This document shows, one piece after another, positions 24,270 to 35,509 of a stretch of 64,000 nucleotides of DNA. Source of the stretch: Apis mellifera (taxonomy: Eukaryota > Arthropoda > Insecta > Hymenoptera > Apidae); assembly GCF_003254395.2 (NCBI RefSeq), contig NC_037644.1:3371501-3435500 (forward strand). The letters are read 5' to 3'. How positions within the stretch are numbered: the stretch's first letter is position 1; every line of letters begins with the position of its first letter. The notes under the pieces are model-generated. The model searched no databases. It had not been told where the DNA came from and worked only from the letters and a program-made list of their open reading frames with translations. A program made the translations under genes and the position numbers.

Positions 24270-24760
24270 ACATTTATTTTCAACGTACCATTATTCTGTG
24301 TACACTGTATTTTCTTCCCTTTGTTGGCTCTTTAATTACTAAAAAAAAATAGAAAGAAAAAAAAAATGAAAATTCCTTTGAAGACGAGTCAAAAGAAGGC
24401 TTAAACGTAAATGAAATGAAATTTCGAGTAAACCGTTTCATCGATGTAGCCACGCCGACGCTATCAAAGATGACACACATCAATTCCAGACGTCGTCTCA
24501 GGTAAAGGTTTAAGAGATGGGTCCGTCTTTCAACCGACTGTTTACGAGCCACCGCCCCCAGCTGGAATCTGGCCGTATGCTTCAATTCAACTTGCTCATT
24601 TTACTTCTATTCCTCACTGTTGCCTGTGTGTCTAAAACGAGTGTATTCAGTTTTCTGGCATCTTTCTTCAAAGAGCAAATCTCCTCTAGGCTATGTTGCC
24701 CGGCCACGCTTGTCAAAGCGGAAATTTCTCGTTAATAATGTCCATAAGCTAAAAAAAAAA
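24270..24760. other. GC-richer island, unassigned
   Basis: Includes CpG-bearing sequence such as CCACGCCGACGC and ends in an A run near 24751. Frames of 72-101 codons on both strands overlap and match no known family. Confidence 0.35.
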
Positions 24761-25260
24761 AAGAAAAAATCTGACAAAACTCATTCGGAAATTGATACTT
24801 CTTACGAACGAGTCGGAAATTTGGAAAATATGTTTCGGGAAAATATATCGAATAAATCTGACGAAAGAATCGTGGATAAGAGAATCTGGAGAAAAGAGGA
24901 GAAATGAAGGCAATAACATAGATGTGAGTAGTATTCTTTCGAGTTTATATCTTTCTGCATTGGGAGGTATGGATTGATCGTAAATTATCGTGTCAATCCG
25001 ATGATACGATTGACGTCGTGATGAAATTTTTTTATGTCCCTGGAATTCTTCAATACGAACATATTCGGCTTTTTCGCTGGACTAATTTTACGATCTCGCT
25101 ATAACTCTCGGTTTATGCCTGTAAATTGAGATAGATTGAAATTTGAGATGAGGATGAATTAAGAGATACAAATTGGTTCACAATTGGAAGAGATTTGATC
25201 GAGAATAAAACGAGAATTTATACAGAGAAGTCGAAAATATATATATATATTTTTTTATTT
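24761..25260. other. Mixed-composition noncoding stretch
   Basis: Purine-biased on the plus strand to about 24910, then AT-rich, ending in a short TA run (25239-25250). Nothing recognised. Confidence 0.4.
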
Positions 25261-25271
25261 AAAGCAATCTC

Positions 25272-25532
25272 ATTTTCAAGTGAATTAAATTTGAAAATTT
25301 TTCAAATATAAGTGAAATTAGCTAATTCTCGATTGGATAAGAATGAATTATTGATAAAAGTTTATTTTAAATATAAATAAAATTTTGTTTATAAAAAAAA
25401 AATTATTCTATATTTTTTGCTTATTTTCATGTGTAAAATTATCTTCAATCGATAATTCATTCGTATCTAATAAATATTAGTCGATTTCTCTTTCAATTAA
25501 ATATTTTTTAAACTTCATTTACCTCAAAACGA
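25272..25532. mobile_element. Foldback (MITE-like) element, family A copy 1
   Basis: Imperfect inverted repeat with arms of about 85 bp. The left-arm block GATAAGAATGAATTATTGAT matches the reverse complement of the right arm (GATACGAATGAATTATCGAT), and the similarity extends outward to CATTTTCAAG/CGTTTTGAGG. The centre is about 90 bp of AT-rich sequence. Related copies lie at 37513-37861 and 53469-53830. No coding capacity. Target duplications were not identified. Confidence 0.6.
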
Positions 25533-25539
25533 AATCTTA

Positions 25540-25860
25540 AAAAAGTATTATTCTTATTTCTCGATTTATTTTTGCACATAACATCATCCAACCATGATTT
25601 CGAAGGCATACTGTGTATACTAGCAATCAAAATTTTAGAATCACTTTATCACTTTACATCTTCATCGAATTTTCCGCTAATTTTGATATTGATTAAAACT
25701 TGGAGCTATAGATACTAAGCAGATAGCAATTTTACACATATACATTATTTACAATTTAGTAGAGTTTTCTCTCGAAAGAAAGATTATTATTACGAAATTT
25801 CACTTACGAAATTTTATCACAAAATTTTAATTTTTGGTTACACTCGGTGAATTAGAACAC
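25540..25860. other. AT-rich noncoding stretch
   Basis: Nothing recognised. Confidence 0.5.
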
Positions 25861-26660
25861 GTAGACGAAAATTTTTGGCCATTGATACATGTGCCTGTGC
25901 GAAAATCAAGTTTGCTTCGGCCATGAAACATGGAAAAGAAGAAAAAAAGAAGAGTGCGCCCCTATCGGGCAGGCAATCAACCTACATCTAGCAAGTTACT
26001 ACCGGCAGAGGCAGGAGCAGAAGCGGACAAGTGGCCGACCCATAGCTAGCGACCTACTAGGAGACAAGCAGCGTAGTTACGTATCGAATTCTCGGTTCGA
26101 TATCCAATAGTCGATTGCCTATCGTTCATTTCCTACGGGCACGAGTTATTGCTTTTCTATAGAGGTCCTGCCAGCTGCCAGCTAGTTGGTCGGCCAGTCT
26201 CGACCGTTCTCGTTCTGTCGTCGTTCCATAATCGGATACAAAATGATGTTCCAAAAATGTTTCGCGAATTCTTGGCCGAGCAATTCGTGGCCAGACTCCC
26301 ATTCGACGATCCTCCCCACTCCTCGATCGTGTTCATCCTTTACTAGCGTGTCGTCCTTCTTGATGCCTGGTGCTCTGAGCGGATTTCGTGCTTCTTCGAA
26401 CGATCTAATTTCAAGGCGAAGCTTCGTTACGCGTGTCCTCCATTAATTCAGAGTTTAATCGCCTTATATCTTGAGAGCAACCGCTTCATGCCGCTTACAC
26501 GATAATGTAATTGCGTATCGATTACGTCCCGCGTATCCCCTAAGCATTTACCTCGCATGTGTTATCCTTCTTCTCTCGTTGCCCTTTTTTTTGCAAGCCA
26601 TATTCGTTTCGAGGAAGCACATCATTTTAATCGACTATTTAAAGGCAAAGAGGGTACGTA
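25861..26660. other. Extended GC-richer island, unassigned
   Basis: About 800 bp of near-balanced composition with a tandem CTGCCAGCTGCCAGCTAG at about 26168. Several plus-strand frames (25889-26110, 26149-26346, 26186-26446, 26471-26857) are open in different phases but none has a recognisable domain or convincing splice signals. One of the best places in the window for an untranslated exon or promoter. Confidence 0.4.
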
Positions 26661-28200
26661 TGAAGCCGCTTAAAAATATCAAGACCACTTGTTCTCTGCG
26701 AACTTTTCAATATTTTATACGTTCAATTATAAATTTAACACGTTCGTTACTATTATTGAAATATTTTAATTACGTTAATTTTGCAATATGGAAAAGTAGA
26801 AAAATGAATAATTGTATTCGATCATTCTTTTTTAATATGCATAATTACCTTCATTGAGTATAACAAAATTTCACGAAAATTAATAATTAATATTCATGAA
26901 AGACATATTATATATTAAATTTCACAAAAATTCTATATATCTGATTTATGAATCTACGATAAAAATTTATAATAATAAAATATTAAGTAACGTAAAAGTT
27001 AAATAAAAGTAAAGTAAAGTTAAATAAAAGTAAAGTTAAATAAAATTATGTTTTAATAATTTCATATTATTGTTCTATGATTATTTTTAAGCATTTCATT
27101 ATTTTTATGATACTTATTTTATTAAATTATTGGGTAAAAATATTCGCGTCTATCGATTACAAATCTTTAAAAATATATATAACAAATTACATTTCATTTA
27201 TTTTAATATATATTTTTCTCTCTAGAAAAAAAAGTTGAAGTATATTACAAAAAAAATATTATCAATTTTGAAACGCAAAAAATTACACAAAAAAGCAATG
27301 ATATAAAGTTTATAAAATTTCATTTCTATTTGAAATGTTTTAATATTTTTTCATATTAAATTGTAATATATAATTTTGTAAAATTTCACACTATTGATTA
27401 ATTATATTATTAATTATTACATTTAAAATTTTTTAATTGATAATATCTTTATTTTAATCAATTTAAAAAATTTAATAATGTTGCATCTTATAAATGATAT
27501 TTAATATATTAACCATTGTTTTAAAAATTTACATGTTGATGATTTTTTTCTACAATATTATATAAAAGAAAAATAATAAAAATATATAAAAAATAATATA
27601 ATAATAGAAATAATTCTTATCTTATATATTTAAATAAATCATATTGAAAAATTCTTTCCTTTAAAACGTATAAAAATAATAAAAAAAAATTATTGATTTC
27701 TTTTCTTGCTTTTGTCTTTTTGCTTTTCTTTGTTTTTTTTTATTTATGTAATATTTATAATTATTTTTACAGGTGAACTATTAGAAACTATCTTATAGAA
27801 AATATATATTGTTTTTTTTAGCATTTCAATAATCAAATATTAAGTTGATTGGCAAATATATAATACAATAATATGACAAAGTTGTAATATCTTTGGATAT
27901 ATTATACATAAATAATTTAATTATTTAAATATAAAAAATTGTAAAGTATTTATATATTTTCATTATGTTTTTCTTTGATATTTTCATTTTGTCAGAAATT
28001 TTTTAAAATTAAACATCAAAATACTTTTTATTATAATCAATTATAAAAATATATTCACTAAGCTTAATAATCATTGGAATAATAAACGATGATTATAGAT
28101 TTTAATATAATTCTCAATTTTACCTGATTTGAAATGAAACAAAAGCTATTTCATCATTTTCAAGAGATTGTTTTTCATTCGTAGCTAAATAATTTTTCGA
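26661..28200. other. AT-rich noncoding stretch
   Basis: Very AT-rich; no gene recognised. Confidence 0.5.
26995..27045 (+). repeat. Short tandem repeat (AAAGTTAAATAAAAGT)n
   Basis: Two to three imperfect copies of a 15-20 bp unit. Confidence 0.7.
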
Positions 28201-28860
28201 ATAAAAAGCCTTTCATTTTACGATCGTGCTTCCATTCTTAGTCTCCACTTCAAACTTGTAGTGCTATTCAGAGTTCTTTTTGTTTTTTTTTTTATTTATT
28301 TATTTTTTGTTAGCATGGAAAATATTTAGGATTTCAGTTTTATCTTAGTTTTCCTTGTACGATAAAGTTATACACAACATAATTTTATTACCAACAATAA
28401 CAATTGATCGTCTCAGAATTATCGAGATTGTTAAAATTTTATACATCCAAGTTATCAAAGTTTTCACGTGATACACGTTCGCAATTACAATCGAGTTGTA
28501 GAAATGGTACGTTTTCAAGGAATCATCCTGCAATCTAGCAGAAACCGTAGCGAAAGTACAATTTAAAAGTGTTCTCAGAAGTTGAATTATTTTTCTCAAG
28601 TTTCATTTCCACAGTGAAAACCTTTTAACAATTTCTTACTTTTAACATGGAGACAAGATGCACCATAATGTTTCGATTAAAGTAGACAGAAAATCGAGGA
28701 AAATGGAAAAAGTTCCGATATCTCATCCTTCTATTGTTTAATCGTGTAATTAATGTAATTATTCTTCAAAATAATTGTGAATGCATATAGCATATAAAAT
28801 ATTATTAGATATACATTGAAAATTAATTGAGACAATCTATACAATATGAATATATAATAT
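28201..28860. other. Mixed noncoding stretch
   Basis: Slightly less AT-rich at 28340-28700. An 84-codon minus frame (28599-28345) matches nothing known to me. Confidence 0.4.
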
Positions 28861-29095
28861 ATAATAATATACATCATATTTAAAATTACATATGTGTATT
28901 AATATTTCAAATAAATATAAAATAATATTATAATAATAATATTTCAAATAAATATTAAATAAATATAATTTTTTTAAATATATAATAAAATATATTTATA
29001 ATATATTATAATATATTTATAATATATTTAAAATATAATATAATATATATTTTAAATATATAATAAAATATATATTTTCTGTTCTCAATATATTT
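28860..29095. repeat. Almost pure A/T low-complexity tract
   Basis: AATATA/TATAAT-type repeats with nearly no G or C for about 200 bp, with many short inverted repeats. Confidence 0.75.
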
Positions 29096-29285
29096 CAAAA
29101 AACATCTACGAAATTTTTTTGAAAAGATAATACGCAGATTCTGAATATTAATAACTCGATTATATCGAGTCTGATATTTGCCAGCACGTGATATATACGG
29201 GATATATAGTTTTAATGACACAGTTATAACTGTTATAGTATCTACTTAATACCAAAGTTTCTATCCATAATCTTTCCTACATTCG

Positions 29286-29296
29286 CCACCAGAGGG
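29286..29296 (+). promoter_or_regulatory. CTCF-like motif CCACCAGAGGG
   Basis: Matches the CCASYAGRKGG core of the conserved CTCF motif, followed by ATTCGCGCC. CTCF is present in many insects; occupancy cannot be judged from sequence alone. Confidence 0.35.
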
Positions 29297-29677
29297 ATTC
29301 GCGCCCAAAACACAATTCTCGCAAGCAATAACCTAACTATCCTTTCTCACAGATGCATTCTCACACTTGACCTATATTACAATGAATAAGATATGAGCAC
29401 ATTATACGATGAGTTTACTGTACAGGCGAAAGATGCTTTCTCTCCCTTTCTCTTCTTTTCTCTGTCTTTCATATTCCAAAGTTGTCGCATAATATATATA
29501 AATTTGGGTTAACCTCAACGTAATCATCTCGAACATTTCATCTATTCTAATTCGATAGACTGGTCAAACGTGCCGCGTGAAGAGAGGATTCGATTGAAAT
29601 GCATGAAAGTTATCCGCAACATCAATTCAAGAGTATCCTAAACGGTTATGCGTGGGTTGGATACAGATACGAGAAAA

Positions 29678-29715
29678 AGAGAGACAGAGACAGAGAGAGA
29701 GAGAGGGAGAGAGAA
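29678..29715 (+). repeat. GA-rich microsatellite
   Basis: GAGACAGAGACAGAGAGAGA with further GA repeats and a single GGGA interruption. Confidence 0.85.
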
Positions 29716-29943
29716 AATTTCCAGTAGCAATAACCGATTGAACGTAGCAAATCGAAAGTCATTGGCAAAGTTCGCGAGATAGAGCGGACTATAACGAGAG
29801 AACGTGACTTCGCCGCGATGCAACATTCACGCCATCTCTAATGAGATTGTTTCAGTTTCGAAAAACGCAGCCCAATTTACTCGTCAAGTGAAAAACAAGG
29901 TCATAGCTCATATAACAGACGCGAGACGATGTCGCGTATATAG

Positions 29944-30022
29944 CTCGGCATCGACATCGACATCGACTCGACGCGATATTACGACGCCACGATGCCCGCG
30001 ATGCTACAATGCCACGACGCCA
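29944..30022 (+). repeat. Short GC-rich tandem repeats
   Basis: CATCGACATCGACATCGA followed by imperfect ACGACGCCACGATGCC / ATGCCACGACGCC repeats. Confidence 0.65.
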
Positions 30023-30149
30023 TGACGCCGTTTAAAGGTTATGTTATAATTGAATCAGAGAACGCGACCCGTACACGTTAGAATTGGCGTAGCCAGGTCA
30101 ACCTGTCTAACCTATTTAGTGTTTAGGAAAAGTTATCGGGAGTTGTTAC

Positions 30150-30640
30150 GTTGAAAGCACACCGAACATAGCCCGGCCTTTGGTAACGCATTTGGAAATG
30201 GCTGAATTGACTCTTTGAACGTTGTGGTTCATTAATGAAAGTGCACTATTCCAGTGAAACGAATTTTTCACCGTTATTATTATAATGACTGTTGTAGAAT
30301 GAAAGTGAACAACTTCAAAGATTGTTATTAAATTGAGAGAAGGGTAAATATTTTTTGATAAACGACTCTTGTCTGACGTTTTAAACAACATTGATATTCG
30401 AATTGCATTAAAATTTTGAAAATATTAGGAAAATATCTTATTAACCTAAGAATTATAAAAAAAATTGTAATGATTGATGAGTTTTTACAAATTTATGTTT
30501 TATATTGTTCAAAACAATATGCATTGTTTTAAAAAATAATAATTGAAACAAAGCATTCTGAAAAAGATGTATGCTTTGTTTTTAACAAAAATATTCAGAA
30601 ATAAAGAAATTTGACGTATGTCGATATACTTTATATGGAC
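30150..30640. other. AT-rich noncoding stretch
   Basis: No gene recognised; an 81-codon minus frame (30391-30146) matches nothing known to me. Confidence 0.45.
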
Positions 30641-30643
30641 AAA

Positions 30644-31176
30644 TATACAGGATGTCCAAAAAATAGAAATATTGACTGAAAATTCCTGAAATGATTTCTG
30701 AAACAATATTTTCTTTTTCAAAAAGTTTCGTTACGATTTTGTTAATTAATTATTAACAAAAAATATTACTCGTAATGGTGCGCGTAGCTTCGAGTTACGA
30801 TGTGATAGTGTTAGCTACGTGTAGTACCGAGCACGAACAAATTCAAGCATTTTATATATAATATAAAAAAAACTGTTGAATATAACAAATTTTTTTATCG
30901 ATAAAAAATTATATCGAATTATAAATAATTATATAACAATAGATAAACTATATTCAACTTTCTTTGACATATTTATATTATTTGGATTTGTTCGTGTTCG
31001 ATCGACGGCACATAACCAACACTATGTTGCAGCTCGATTAGGCTATACGTTGATTGGTCAGTGTTTTTTGTTAATAACTCCTTAACAAAATCCTAACGAA
31101 AGTTTTTGTGAAAGAGAATTACTTCAAAAATTTCTTGTTAAGGAATATTCCCATATTTTCTCGACATTCTATATAT
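30644..31176. mobile_element. 533-bp foldback DNA element (MITE-like), ends TATACAGGATGTCC / GACATTCTATATA
   Basis: A long imperfect palindrome with arms of about 230 bp. AAAGTTTCGTTACGATTTTG (near 30722) matches the reverse complement of CAAAATCCTAACGAAAGTTT (near 31086); ATTATTAACAAAAAA matches TTTTTTGTTAATAACT; AGCACGAACAAATTC pairs with GGATTTGTTCGTGTTCG. The outer ends pair as ACAGGATGTCC with GACATTCTATA, a style seen at the ends of many arthropod TA-inserting elements; the TA flanks suggest a TA target duplication. The symmetry reaches the centre (ATCGATAAAAAATTATATCG). No transposase is encoded, so it would depend on an autonomous partner. The CpG-containing inner arms stand out from the AT-rich surroundings. 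Confidence 0.82.
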
Positions 31177-31179
31177 ATC

Positions 31180-31440
31180 CAATTTCTGATTCTAAACAAA
31201 TCTTTATTCAATTTATTCAATTAATATATACAATATCCCACAATTTAATGCAATTGATAAATCTCCAAGATAAATCTCTAAATCCGTTGTTAATATTTTA
31301 TCGATGTGATACACGAGTGAAATAAATAATCGTCTTAATTCAATGATCAATCATGATCGATTCCACGATATCGCAAGATATCGATCTTATCTTGAAACTC
31401 GAATTTTATTCCTCGTTCGATTGATATTTTATTCCTTGAG
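31180..31440. other. AT-rich noncoding stretch
   Basis: Nothing recognised beyond GATATCGCAAGATATCGATC near 31368, a short imperfect dyad. Confidence 0.45.
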
Positions 31441-31735
31441 AGACTTGTATAAGACGTTCGATTAAATATGTAAACTTTGCGTACGTGTGTACACAAACTG
31501 CCACACGTGTTTCGATACACGCGTAGCACAGGCTGTGCAAGCATTGATGAAACGTTGAGGTGTCAGCTGATCGTGTTTCTTCTTGCTCCCTGTTCTCGAA
31601 TTGATATCTATTTGGAAGGCAAACGCGACGGGTAAACGCGAGGAGCAGACATCAAATGTCGAATTTGTAACATGATTATGCGTCACTTATCTTGGCGAAA
31701 CATACGTTTCTCTCGCGAGATAAAGCGGACGGATT
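31441..31735. other. GC-richer island, small
   Basis: CpG-bearing sequence with ACGTGTGTACACAAACTG, CACACGTGTTTCG and TACACGCG near 31482-31522. Overlapping short minus frames match nothing known. Confidence 0.35.
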
Positions 31736-32940
31736 TGTAATAAAAAAAAAAGAACGCTTAATATTGAATATACGAAGCGAAGCGTTTGAATATCTCGGCT
31801 GTTATTGATGATAGAAAAAAATTGTGTCGAAGCACAACTTGCATTATGTCGATTATTGATTGATGAGCAACATGAAGGTCGTGTGAAAATCAAGTTTGTT
31901 TATTTTTTTTTTTTAAATGGAATGATATTTTGTTTACTTATGAGTTTAAGATCATTCAAGGCCAATCACAAGGGAGAATAATTTATTTATTTCGCATGGA
32001 AAGTATTCTGTTTATTCTTGAAAATTTTTTGTAAAGAATCTGTGTACAAATGCACTGTTTTTTTTTTTAATTTAATAACATTCGATAAGTAAACCGCATC
32101 TACTTTCTTTGTTTTTTAGTAACATATTTTGAAAATTGCAAATTGTAAATGGATAAAATTTTACAAACCAACAATAATATTTACAGGATAAATAATGAAA
32201 CGTACAAAACGTAATTGACTATTTATTTATATTTGATGATTCGTATTATCATGATTATTAACAACCAATTACGAAAAAGTTTTATCGTTCATATAAAATA
32301 AATTACTTTTCTTTGCAGCTTTTTTTAATACTATTTTAAAATGCTCTAAAACGTTTTAATAAAAAAAAATACATCGTTCCATTAAAAAAAAATGGAGTTC
32401 GTAATTTTTATGTGTCCAATATCATCTTTTTAATACTAATAATATTTGGACGATTATTAATTTTTTAATCAAATATTTTATTTCTTTTTTTTAAATAAAT
32501 AAAAAATATTCAATTATATATATCAGGCAGTATTTTTCTTTTTATATAAATTTTCATAAGAATCAAATTTAAAAAAAAGAATGGAATTATTAGCAACAAT
32601 AAATTCTAACAAGCAAGCAACGAAGCATAAATAACAATAATTGATTTTTTTATTATTAAAACGAGAAAAGAAACATTCCAAATTTTTAAATCATTCTCAT
32701 TCGAACGATTTATAAATATTTTATAAAAAAAAAAAAAAGAAAATTTTGTTGATTACATTTTTGAGAGATGCATAAAAAATTAAAATTTCGAGACGATTCT
32801 CATCTCGAAAGAATCGAAGTGTCGAGAATTTTCGTATTTATCAATCTATCATTATATATGATAAAACATTTTTTATTAACGGATTATTAACGGAATGATC
32901 GATTATTCGTCGAATTATTAACGTCATTTCCGATTTATTA
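31736..32940. other. AT-rich noncoding stretch
   Basis: Contains several poly-A and poly-T runs of 9-14 bases (for example about 31741, 31903 and 32727). No gene recognised. Confidence 0.5.
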
Positions 32941-33150
32941 TTCGCGGGAGAGAAATCTTACTTAATTGTCGCGGGAAAAAGAATGAGAAAGTCTAGAGAA
33001 GGGAAAGAGAAGATTGGTCGAGAACGGACAAAGAATCAGGTTAAGTGGACATCAACTTTACGCGCAATGAAGACTCTTGCGCTTCCGCGTCTTCCGAGTG
33101 CTAACAAACCACTTCGAGATACGTGTAGAATACCCCGTATTTTTCCGCAA
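32941..33150. other. Small GC-richer island
   Basis: About 200 bp including CGCGCAATGAAGACTCTTGC and CTTCCGCGTCTTCC. No coding signal. Candidate conserved noncoding element. Confidence 0.3.
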
Positions 33151-34400
33151 TAATTTGTATCAATTTGAAAAATATTTCAACGTTATCTTCCTATAATTTC
33201 AATAATTTCAATAATTAATTTATAAATTAGAAATATCAAATTTTATTATTCACGAATTATTTTTATAATTAATTAATTAAGAAAATGTTTCTCTTTGTAA
33301 AAATTAACATCGATAATTTTTCATTCAGAAAATAAAATAATGTATAATATATATGTTTAATCCAATTGTTTTAATTTGTTTAAATTTTCTCGTCTATTTG
33401 AATATTGTAGATGTAATTACGTATACATATATATTATTTCTTCACCGTTATTTATTTTTCCACTCGTATATTCTTTCTCCCCTTTTATTTCCACTATGCA
33501 TTGCTGAAAAGTCCTTCAAGATGCCACAGGGGCAAAGAGAGTACTCCACTCCCTCACTCTCGACATGGTATGGTACTACATAATCTTCTGTGCAGATGCG
33601 AGACTTTTTCGGGAAATGTATGCCCGTTTTTGTGTATCGTAATCCGTTCAGAATATTCTTGGAAATTTTAATTTTATTAATTTTATTAATTCAAATTTTT
33701 AAATTCCGCGCCATTATCTTCACGTTCTTCAAAACATTCTCAATTCATTTTCAACGATACAGATAATAAGTATTATTTATAAGTATTTGAAATCCTTAAA
33801 CAAATATGTGCTCGAATTCATTTAAAATTCCATGTACAAGAAATGTTCACCTATTACAATTCGTGCTATCAGAATTAATATTTGTGTTAGCATTAAAGTG
33901 ATATTCCGAATGCAACGGGTTCAGAACTTTCGACAAAGGCTCCTTTCATCGAACAAATATATATTTTTCGGTTACGACACTATCGATTGACCTCGATCTC
34001 GCGCCGAACATTTAAATCATAATAAAAGATATCGCTTGCCGATTCCTTTTTCCACCACCAAATTTTTTCAAAACTCGAGGATTTCTCGTAATCGTTAAAC
34101 AACATTTCAAATTATTTACGATTTATTTTTTTTACGATCTCCTAATCACGATAAAATTATCCTTAATATTAAACGAATGAAATTAAAATTAATTTTTTCT
34201 TTAATGCACATCTCGTAAGAATGGATTAAGTGATTTTTATTTACAAATATATATACATAGATTGTTTCTAACGATAGTTAAAAATATTGTTTCTTTGATT
34301 TAATTAATTTGTCGAAATTCGAATCATTGATCATTGGCGAATGATAATAGAGTTATATTTGCTTAACATTTATTTAACGTAATTATTATTAAATATGTAG
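33151..34400. other. AT-rich noncoding stretch
   Basis: Nothing recognised. A short less AT-rich part lies at 33500-33620. Confidence 0.45.
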
Positions 34401-34408
34401 ACAGAATG

Positions 34409-34524
34409 TTGGCACAACATCGCAACATTGGCAAGCCTAATGTTCTTCGATTCGAAAACCGATAGGAAGAGAAGAGGTGGCAACATTGGCACACTGAACT
34501 ACGTGTTCACACATTGGCATTGGC
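34409..34524 (+). promoter_or_regulatory. Cluster of five TTGGC half-sites
   Basis: TTGGC at 34409, 34428, 34486, 34514 and 34520, all on the plus strand, four of them inside ACATTGGCA or CATTGGC contexts; GCAACATTGGCA occurs twice. TTGGCA is the half-site of nuclear factor I family proteins. The repeated 12-mer could equally mark a decayed duplication. Confidence 0.35.
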
Positions 34525-34529
34525 GAGCA

Positions 34530-35200
34530 TTCAAACGGACGTTTGAGCGAATAGATGTGTAAACTAGTGTTACGATTTTTGTTAGAGGTTATTATTCGTA
34601 TTATCATTTGAAACTTTTGTGAAATGAATTGTAATATCTATAAAATTGAATTCAATCGTTTCTCTTTTGTTTCCATAATCTTTGTACAAAAATTTGGAAG
34701 AAATATACAATCGAAAATTTTTAATATATATATATATATATTATGTGTATTCGATCAATGAAGTAATCAAACATGAAACTATATAATAAAATTTTTTTAT
34801 TAAACCCAAATCTTTCAAAGTACATAAATTTCCTTGTAAGATACTTTGCGATGCTGACTGATTATATATTATCCTCTCTTCTTTATAATTTCTCCGAATT
34901 GTTGATTTTTGAAGTGGGAAAGGTGATCGATCGTGTATGGATTGCGTTACAATATATCCACAACTGGTGCTGCTATCTTGTCGCACGACATCTAATTAAA
35001 GCTTTATTGATGTCGAACAAAGTCGCACGTGGGAAGAAGCGGGAAGGAAAGAACTCGACTATTGCAAGGAGGAATTCGTTGGCACGAGGATGTAAAACGC
35101 GGGTAAATACAATGGACGCGGAGAACAATAAAGCTTACAACGCTTGTAAATGGTGTGACATATTGTAGAGTCGGACACGGATAAACATTTCGCGGCGATG
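34530..35200. other. Mixed stretch with an unassigned 131-codon frame
   Basis: The plus strand is open from 34773 to 35168. The first half is hydrophobic and AT-driven, the second half is Lys/Arg/Asn-rich. No domain, signal peptide or splice site stands out, and a minus-strand frame overlaps the first half, so I do not call a gene. Confidence 0.3.
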
Positions 35201-35330
35201 AATTTACATCGCAAATGCATCATTAATTTATTCGTAACAATGTGTAACCTGTTATTTACCTGATTTACTTTTTCCCTTTCCGAATTTTCGCTCTGATATC
35301 CTATTCTTCGTAATTGTAGAGATCTCCAGT

Positions 35331-35350
35331 TAATAATAATAATAATAATA
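35331..35350. repeat. (TAA)n microsatellite
   Basis: About six TAA units. Confidence 0.8.
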
Positions 35351-35480
35351 TTGGTAATTATTTATCATCCTTCGATTTTTATATTCGATTATATTGTTAA
35401 ACTTATCAGCCGTATTGTATATAAGATTTTACTTTATTGTTTGTTATAAAAGGTTATTAATAAAAACATTTCTTTGAGAT

Positions 35481-35505
35481 GGTTAAGTTAGTTAGGTTAG
35501 GTTAG
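35481..35505 (+). repeat. TTAGG-type telomere-like short repeat
   Basis: GGTTAAGTTAGTTAGGTTAG plus GTTAG: degenerate TTAGG units, the insect telomere repeat. Too short to be a telomere; such motifs are scattered in many insect genomes. Confidence 0.6.
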
Positions 35506-35509
35506 TTTG

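Larger units (their letters stand above)
29270..30140. other. CpG-bearing GC-richer island
   Basis: Starts at a CTCF-like motif, holds a GA-rich tract and a small GACATC/CGACGCC tandem region, and ends near 30140. Frames on both strands are short and unrecognised. Candidate regulatory region. Confidence 0.4.

Noticed and set aside
34773..35168. 131-codon plus-strand frame as a membrane protein gene
   Set aside because: Hydrophobic half is AT-driven and overlapped by a minus-strand frame; no domain or splice signals.
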